Assembly (NCBI GenBank): GCA_023052935.1
Contig: CM041293.1
Span: forward strand, 154,689,474 to 154,753,473
Direction: 5' to 3'
Length of the DNA: 64,000 bases
From: Piezodorus guildinii
Lineage: Eukaryota; Arthropoda; Insecta; Hemiptera; Pentatomidae
Shown piece after piece: positions 57,380 to 64,000 of this stretch. Under the pieces are notes generated by a model. That model saw nothing but the letters and a program-made list of their open reading frames with translations, did not search any database and had not been told where the DNA came from. A program made the position numbers and the translations under genes. Position 1 is the first letter of the stretch. Every line of letters begins with the position of its first letter.

Positions 57380-59020
57380 AAACGCAGTAATCACCCTTTT
57401 GGACACATCGAATTTCTGCGCATGAGCTTTGGACTTTGCGCAACGCTGCTCAGACGTTTCAGCGGCCCCTCGATGAAGTTCTCCGAAGACTCGATTTCGT
57501 ATTTCCGTTTATCGACGATATCTGCATCGGATCTAGAAACCAAGAAGAGCACAAGGTACACCTTGAGGAAGTCTTTCGGCGATTAGAGAAGCATGGACTC
57601 ACCATCAACTTGGCTAAGAGCGTGTTCGCCAAGGAAGAGATCGAATTTCTGGGTCATCGAGTGAACCGGCATGGCATAACTGTCCTTCCCGCTAAGGTAG
57701 AAGCCATCATGAATTACCCACGCCCTTCGAACGTCAGTGAACTTCAACGATTTCTTAGGATGGTTAATTTCTACAGGAGATGCAAACCTCACGCGGTGGA
57801 ACTTCAGGGTCCTCTGAATACATACATGTGCGGAGCAAAGAAAAAGGACAAGACACCTATCGTATGGAACGAGACGCGCATCAAGGCCTTCGAAAGTTGC
57901 AGAGAGGCTATTCTTAATGCTGCGGTACTTGCTCATCCCAAGCCGAACTCTGAGTTGGTGTTGGCCTGTGATGCCTCTAGTATCGCCATGGGCGCAGTTC
58001 TCAAACAGAAGGATGAAGACACTTGGAAACCACTTGGATTTTTCTTCCGGAACTTTACCTCGGCGCAACGCAACTACACCACCTACGATAGGGAGCTTCT
58101 CGCAATCGACCAGGCCATAAGACATTTCCTTCCATACAGGGACATTTCCTTCGATGGGCAACATTTCGTAATATGAACTGACCATAAACCTCTCACATAC
58201 GGGTTTCAGCAGAAACCTAAAACTTCCACTCCGTTTCGTATCAGACACGTAAGCTATATAAGTCAGTTTACCACCGACATCCGACACATTCCAGGAACTG
58301 AAAACGATGTTGCCGATGCTTTTTCCAGGGTGGAAGAGATCAATGGCCCTGATGGAATTGAGGTGATCGCGGAATCTCAGGCCAACGATACGACCATTCA
58401 AGAGCTTTTCAAGAACCCCAGCCTGAAGCTTAAATGGATTAAGTTTCCTAACCATGAAAGACCTATCCTCTGCGAAATGTCGACGTCGAAAGCACGACCG
58501 TACCTGCCTGAGAGTACTCGTCATTCCGCATTTCAACATCTTCACGGATTGAGTCATCCTGGATTCGCGGTTCACGTAGACTAGTGGCACAGCGATATTT
58601 TTGGCCGAACCAGAACATAGATATTGGGAAGTGGTCTCGAGCCTGCGTCGTCTGCCAGCGATCTAAGGTGCAACGCCATACAATAGCACCACCTGGAATG
58701 TTTCCATTAGTAGGTCGGTTTGAACATATCCACATGGATATTATAAGACCCATAGTCGATAGATACACTAGGTGGCCGGAAGCACAACCTATCGAAGACA
58801 TCTCCGCAACCACCTGCGCAAAAGCTTTGTGTTTCTCGCGGATTACACGCTTCGGAGTACCCGCTAGGATCACCACAGATCAAGGGCGACAGTTTGAGTC
58901 CCATCTGGTCCTCGAGTTATCCAAGGCTCTAGGATTCCAGCGTATAAGGACTACCTCATATCATCCCCAGGCGAATGGATGTGTCGAGACGTGGAAGTTT
59001 ATTTGCGATTGCGAGAAATG
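57380..59020 (+). pseudogene. CsRn1-like gypsy pol: RT, RNase H, integrase
   Basis: Reverse transcriptase: RNAAQTFQRPLDEVLRRLDF, PFIDDICIGS with the catalytic DD (about 57510), EFLGHRVNRHGI, VSELQRFLRMVNFYRR. RNase H: LVLACDASSIAMGAVLKQ and YTTYDRELLAIDQAI (57436-58176), then a TGA, then TDHKPLTYGF and VADAFSRV. Integrase: HLHGLSHPGF (58550), a stop, CVVCQRSKVQRH (58648), DIIRPIVDRYTRWPEA with a deletion after the first Asp, TTDQGRQFES and HPQANGCVETWKF carrying the catalytic Glu (about 58990). The 5' part of RT and the protease are missing; a frameshift lies near 57430. Codon use is G+C-richer than the surroundings. Confidence 0.92.
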
Positions 59021-59021
59021 A

Positions 59022-59540
59022 ATTTAATTTATTTTTTATCATCTAAATTCAACGATTACCTTTATTTAATTTAATAAAAAAAAACCTTGATTCCTTTAGT
59101 TAAAAATATCAAATGCGTAATAAATGAATCATAATTCAAAAGAGCAAATGCGTAGTACTCTCACGACGGAATACACGGAATTCTCTAATCCGATGAGCTA
59201 TATCTAGAATATTGGAACAAGAAAGGTAAATTGAGTATCACTCAATGATATCGGGAAACTTGATAAGATAATAAAGAAATCCTAAAACTGAGAAAACAAC
59301 ATCTTACATCTTATTGAAGCGAGCCATACTAAAGATTTCTGCAGTTATAAGACAGTGTTGTGATTTCATAATTTATAATTAGTAATTTCCAATAAATGTA
59401 GAATTAAAGCACAATCAGTACTATTCTGATTGAGACTAATTATAATATTACTGAATAAAATTGTTTGATTTGAGTAATTTACCAACCATTTCTTTATTCA
59501 TCCTTTCATTTTGTAACTAAGCATTATCTTTTTATTTTTT
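59022..59540. other. No gene seen
   Basis: A+T-rich with no supported feature. Confidence 0.45.
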
Positions 59541-59554
59541 TATATGGCAAAACG

Positions 59555-60180
59555 ACCAACATCTGATTAACTTAACTTCGATAGAGCAACAACTCGTGAA
59601 GCCGCCATACAATCCTCCCACCGCAAACGAGGTCTACCAACTTTTCTGGCTCCAAAAATCTTTTACTCGAGGAGGTTTTTGGGGATTTCATTGCTATTCA
59701 TCCTTGCAACATGCCCGGCCCATCTCAGACGCCCAGACTTAATAAAATGTACAATGCCCCGGTCTTCATAGAGACGCTTGAGCTCGGCATTTTTTCGTAT
59801 TCTCCATGTACTGTTCTCATACACCGGCCCTAGAATCCTTCTTAAGATTTTCCTTTCGAATCTGAATAGGGACGATTCTTGGACTTTTGTCATCGTCCAG
59901 CACTCCGATTAATATGAGAGAACCGGTCTAATAAGTGTCTTATATATTTTCTTCTTCGTTGTTCTGGAGAGAGAATCGCTCCTTAGACGTCTGAGAAGTC
60001 AGTAGTAGCACCTATTGGCCACTAAAATCCAACACTGTATCTCCGGCCGCTTATTATTTCTCGAGTAATGCTGTGTTCCGAGATAAATGAATTCCTCTAC
60101 ACAGTCAAAGCTGGAGTCCCCTATTTTCCTAGCTCCTCCAACATGCTCTCCTGTGTTAGCATTAGCACTAGATAGTCTTG
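59555..60180 (-). pseudogene. RTE-like LINE C-terminus
   Basis: Minus strand: DSSFDCVEEFIYLGTQ (about 60110-60070), RRLRSDSLSRTTKKKIYKTL, IRPVLSY, MTKVQESSLFRFERKILRRI (59893-59835), LKRLYEDRGIVHFIKSGRLR, WAGHVARMNSNEIPKNLLE and a GRPRLRWEDC block near 59630. At least three frame changes or stops. Different in wording from the 46152 copy, so a separate lineage. Confidence 0.82.
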
Positions 60181-60308
60181 TGAAGTGAGCAGTGGTGAAG
60201 AGGAATTTTAGGTACAAATTTATACAGACAGATTTAAAAAAATAAATAAATATCCAAGTAGATGCTAACAGTAATAATAGTGATGATGATATTATCCAAC
60301 CAAAAGTT

Positions 60309-61137
60309 AAAAAAATCTGGTGCAGGCAAAACACGAATTTCACTTACCTCTATTTTTAAAATCAACGAAACATGTGTTTTATTAAAAAATCTATTATATT
60401 ATTATCTAAAATAATCAGTTAGTTTTATCTTCTTTTCATCACTCTCTATTAACTTTTGAAAGCTTGAGTATAAGATAATATTTTTTTCTAAAATCTTCAG
60501 CTTTCCAAAGGTATATCATACATGTATATTACTGCTCTTATGTTCAAAAACAAAAAATTGCATTAAAAAAATATTTTTTCTGTTTTCTCCTTTAGTTGGG
60601 TATCCAATTCATACAATTTATATATTTACCTGTTTTTCATCAGTGGTAACCAGATAATATAGTTATTTTTATAGAATCAACAAAATTAAAGGTACTTTAG
60701 AGAAAGAAAATTTAAAATATCGGCATTTAAGCCCTGTCAGACCATTTTAATCCGATTGAAGCCTAAATTATATTAAAACCCATTAAATTTCACATCAAAA
60801 TAGCGAGTTTAATCAAAATCGTCGGGACCGTTTTCGAGAAAATCGTAAAAAGATGCAAAATGCATGGTATAAAGAGGCTTTTCTGGCAAGCTCATTTTGA
60901 TGAAAAAGGTTTTGTAACGTAATAGGCGTATATTTGGCTTAAATATGAAATTTCAGTTTCATAGGACTTACCGTTTCCGCCCGGGAGTTACCACACACAC
61001 ACACAGACCTTTTTGCCGGACTTGGTTACTTGGTCTCAGGGGACCCTAAAATGTGTATTTCCGTTGAAAACTGGAATTCGAAAATTTTCACGATCGCAAT
61101 ACTTTCCCTTACTGTATATAGTAAGTGAAAGTAAAAA
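60309..61137 (+). repeat. REP-A, full-length copy
   Basis: Starts AAAAAAATCTGGTGCAGGCA, then TTTCACTTACCTCTATTTTT, and ends ATATAGTAAGTGAAAGTAAA. Between them are CATGTGTTTTATTAAAAAAT, AATCTTCAGCTTTCC, ATTTATATATTTACCTG, AATTTAAAATATCGGCATTT, ATGCAAAATGCATGGTATAA, a CA tract, GGGGACCCTAAAATGTGT and TTCACGATCGCAATAC. About 830 bp, no coding frame. Confidence 0.9.
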
Positions 61138-61867
61138 TAAAATAATGATTTGATTTATAATTTATAAATTAATTAATAGACAATATCCTGTAAGGAAGAA
61201 ACTATTATACCAACAAAAAATCAGTAACACACAATAATCACATGGGATCGAGCTGCTGGTCCATCATAGCTAACGCCCGAAACGTCGGACTTGAGGTTAT
61301 TGGTTGAAGATTTTTGGAAAACGTCATGTTGAGGTTGAGGACCTTAGTACAATGCCCTATCTAATCTGTGATGCTGTCCATTGGACAACTCGATTTAGTT
61401 TATTACCTCCCACTAAGGCTATGTTGGAATAGTAATTAAGATGTTAGCCTTGATTAGTACTCGATGTCCCTTGAATCGCGAACACCAACTTCACTGATTG
61501 AATGATGTGTTGATTAGCAGTAGTTTTCCTTAGTATATATTTTATACTCAGGTAAGAGAAAGCAAAAATAGAATTATTCAAAGCTTAGAAATAGGTAATT
61601 ATATGATAGAAACTAAAAAGATGATTTACCCACAAACGCAATGGAAAAGACAATTACCGTTATCAACATAATTCAAGGATATCTAGTTATTTTGAAAAAA
61701 AGAAAGGATGATTTTCCCGGATAAAACTATTACCTGCAACGGAATTATTGAAGAATCAATTCTTATTAAACGAAATATTAGTAAACTAATTGAACACTTT
61801 ATTATTTATAATAATTATAAATAATAATAACTTTATAATAATTATTAGAGTTATTAAAAAAGAAAGA
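61138..61867. other. No gene seen; partial hammerhead-like motif
   Basis: CCCGAAACGTCGGAC at 61276-61290 matches the 3' half of the hammerhead-like motif, but no CTGATGA with a pairing stem precedes it. Otherwise nothing supported. Confidence 0.4.
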
Positions 61868-61868
61868 G

Positions 61869-61911
<43 letters not shown>
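61869..61911. repeat. A homopolymer, 43 bp
   Basis: Unbroken run of A next to the 3' end of SINE-2 on the opposite strand. Confidence 0.95.
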
Positions 61912-61915
<4 letters not shown>

Positions 61916-62216
61916 TACCACTACAACCTATGAAGGGTCTTGGGCTCAGTACATATAGAGATTCGTACTGTTTCTAGGCCAACGGCAGTGCAATGAGGTG
62001 ATTAGGCCTTTATCGCGCTCAGCCGTCAGGTTTTTCCCCAATTAATTTTGGTACCCACTTTATAGAGGCTGGGTCAGCCCCAGGAGGGTCTCCATATCCT
62101 AGGATCGCCCCCCGACTGAATTAACAGAATAAATAATATTCTGCCAGAGCCGGGATTCGAACCCAGGACCCGGAGCACAGTAGACTAGTGCTCTATCCAC
62201 TAGACCACGTCGCTCC
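61912..62216 (-). mobile_element. SINE-2, full-length copy
   Basis: On the minus strand the head is GGAGCGACGTGGTCTAGTGG then ATAGAGCACTAGTCTACTGT, a near-perfect tRNA 5' half with box A. CTGGGTTCGAATCCCGGCTC is a consensus box B. The body holds CCTCCTGGGGCTGACCCAGC and the tail ends AGTGGTACAGGT next to a T-run. Copies at 11690 and 17712 are less complete. Confidence 0.92.
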
Positions 62217-62289
62217 ACATTTAAAACAAAAAAGTTGCTAATTAAAAGTTTTCGCCTTTCCTATGCTTATTTATGTATGAAAATAAAGT

Positions 62290-62930
62290 GAGTAAGAATA
62301 AAAAATTTGCTGGATGTAACACGCGATTTTCGTTTAAGAACATTTAAATAAAGTCAAGAGATTAAAAAAAAAAAAAAAAATCAAATAATTATATTGAGTT
62401 CCGAACGAAATCCAACGATCTGTTAAGTTTTACTTGATTTTTATCACTCTTCATTAGATTTTGCAACACTGTGTAAAAGATAATATTTTTTCTTAAAATA
62501 TTTAGATTTCCAACGATATATTATACATATCTTAAATAATGCTATTCTTATCTAAAAAAAAAAAAGAAAAAAAAAAAAAGAACATAACAAATATTTTTGC
62601 TCTTTACTCCTTTAGTTGAATATCAAATTCGTCCAACTTCTTACATTTTCCTGTATTTTATTAATGCTAACAAGATGATACGGTTAATTTTGTCAAATCT
62701 AAAAAAATAAAGGTACTCTAAGGGGAGACAATTTAAAATATTGGCATTTAAACCCTGTCAGATTATTTTAATCAGAAATAAACCTACATAATATTAGATT
62801 TGACCGTTAAATTTTATATCGATATAACGAATTAAAATATCGGCTTTTTTCGTAATCCGATTTCGTTGAAAAAGTTACTCTAAAAGCTTAGGCATATTCG
62901 CTATTAAATATGAAATTTAAAGATTCAATT
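62290..62930 (+). repeat. REP-A copy, diverged
   Basis: Family landmarks GATATATTATACAT, TAGTTGAATATCAAATTCGT, AACAAGATGATACGGTTAAT, CAATTTAAAATATTGGCATT and TATGAAATTTAAAGATTC are recognisable. Both ends are worn. Confidence 0.78.
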
Positions 62931-63020
62931 TCCAATCATGAAGAGTATATCAATTCAAATAAATTATTCGGAACAATCTCTTCTTTTTAATATTGTTTAT
63001 TAATTTATTAATATTATTCT

Positions 63021-63052
63021 TACGTTTCGAGGTTTATATGCCTCATCTTCAG
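63021..63052 (-). ncRNA. Hammerhead-like core motif
   Basis: Minus strand: CTGAAGA, a TGAGGC/CCTC-type stem around ATATAAA, then GAAACGTA. Same CUGAAGA variant as 14163. No full element outlined around it. Confidence 0.45.
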
Positions 63053-63264
63053 AATCGCTGATGAGCTAAAGAATTAGTCTACTCCTTTCCTGATGGTGTA
63101 AACTTTAAACAATGTATGGATGCAATAGAAGATTGTGTTAATATAATAGTTTCAGCCAATTTAGTTACCACATGACTATTAAAATATCAATAGCAGTTTG
63201 GCAGTGAACTAAAGAAATGTTCACATTGTATTATATGATTACATTTAAATTATATTATTGCATT

Positions 63265-63665
63265 ATACGTTTCATCTTTGGGATATCCAGAGACACCTCT
63301 ATCACCCGGTTCTACGAAGAGTTGAAGTGGCTTTACCCTTCCTTCCGCCGTATGTATTTCCTAGCATCCTTCCTCTACCAGGTTATCCAATCCCAGTGTC
63401 CATCTTACATCTTTGATCTCCTTAAATTCAAATCCTCCGTTCGTTCCCGTGACACCCGCTCACGGCCTTCTGATCTGTATAAACGTCCCATCGATCCACA
63501 GCTTTCGATAGATCTTTCTTAATCCGATCCGCATCCTTGTGGAACTCCATTCCTTCTAATATCCGGAACTCCCTAACTCCCTCAACATTTAAATCCCGTC
63601 TATTTAGCCATTTCCTATCAATAAATTCCCAAACAATCCCAAGTAAATGCTAATTAAGATCAACA
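63265..63665 (+). pseudogene. CR1/Jockey-like LINE, C-terminal end
   Basis: Reads GISRDTSITRFYEELKWLYP, SFRRMYFLASFLYQVIQSQC and KSSVRSRDTRSRPSDLYKRP, then after a stop a LWNSIPSN-like block near 63540. It aligns with the C-terminus of the LINE at 35425-37137. The final coding block ends near 63650. Confidence 0.82.
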
Positions 63666-63854
63666 GATAAAGCAGACAGATACATTTATTTATTAATTTT
63701 CGTTTTCTCGTTTACATTAACAGCAAATATTATTTAAAGTTTTTCTTTTAATCTTTTCAAAAATGTAAGATTAAATTATTTTACAAACACTCAGAAGAGT
63801 TTTAATTTTCTTTCTTTATTTAATTTAAAACTGTAAACATATTTTTTTGTCCTT

Positions 63855-64000
63855 ATGTTTACATACAATGAAGAATTGTTAATTTCTTTTCTTTTTATAT
63901 TTCATTTTAAAACTGTATATTTATAATTTTTTTGTTCTTTTTAAATCTTATTATATCTTTTTTTGTTCTTGCGTTAACATACATTGAAGAATTGTAATTT
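63855..64000 (+). repeat. ~115-bp direct repeat in LINE 3' region
   Basis: GTTTACATACAATGAAGAAT (63858) and GTTAACATACATTGAAGAAT (63972) recur with similar A+T-rich flanks (TTTAAAACTGTA at 63826 and 63907). It runs off the end of the window, so the array may continue. Confidence 0.65.

Noticed and set aside
57583..58590. 335-codon open frame on the minus strand, the longest in the window
   Set aside because: It lies opposite the gypsy pol reading on the plus strand, which has all the expected motifs. The antisense frame has none and is a shadow.
61279..61286. Hammerhead at GAAACGTC
   Set aside because: The 5' half (CTGATGA and a pairing stem) is absent, so only the shared 3' phrase is present.
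62150..62216. Apparent tRNA gene on the minus strand
   Set aside because: It is the head of SINE-2: the body and tail of the family follow it directly and the acceptor stem does not close.

Overview
This is an A+T-rich, intron-scale or intergenic piece of an animal nuclear genome. No intact host gene is visible, and nothing bacterial or phage-like (operons, ribosome binding sites, bacterial tRNA or rRNA genes). The transposon mix points to an invertebrate, most likely an arthropod: Jockey-clade and RTE-like non-LTR retrotransposons, Ty3/gypsy elements including one with a CsRn1-type tRNA-Trp primer site, Tc1/mariner elements, a hAT/CGGBP1-like remnant, tRNA-derived SINEs and Penelope-type hammerhead-like motifs. 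That placement is inference; the species cannot be named from the sequence.

Layout. 0-6 kb: a Jockey 3' fragment, a poly(A)-tailed retroposed end, a 42-bp retroposition scar, a decayed RTE-like LINE, and a Tc1 transposase pseudogene split by a retroposon with 12-bp target duplications. 6-17 kb: two SINE-1 copies with clean target duplications, a CGGBP1/hAT-like pseudogene, a LINE C-terminal fragment, a 2.2-kb Tc1-like element with matching ends, SINE-2, and two Jockey copies. 17-24 kb: copies of an unnamed repeat (here REP-A) and a 3.1-kb inverted-repeat mosaic with a 450-bp tandem array inside. 24-34 kb: an internally deleted mariner, more REP-A and another Jockey copy. 34-42 kb: a four-layer nest, REP-A split by a gypsy element that is itself split by two LINEs. 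43-49 kb: a TA-flanked palindrome, a segmental tandem duplication carrying SINE-1 in both units and a LINE in only one, then a 2.05-kb near-perfect palindrome with hammerhead-like cores at both outer ends and 13-bp target duplications. 49-64 kb: a quiet stretch with a possible host exon, a complete 5'-truncated Jockey insertion, LINE fragments, a CsRn1-like gypsy whose gag/LTR and pol halves face away from each other, REP-A, SINE-2 and a CR1/Jockey-like LINE end.

How the parts relate. Nearly every coding stretch is a decayed piece of a mobile element, so there is no pathway to describe. Insertion history can be read from direct repeats at the edges of many elements. The strongest candidates for something little described are the hammerhead-bearing palindrome (47258-49309), the dispersed REP-A family with its inverted ACTTTCACTTAC ends, and the mirror-symmetric mosaic at 17984-21056. 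All coordinates of element edges were read by eye, and no database search was run.
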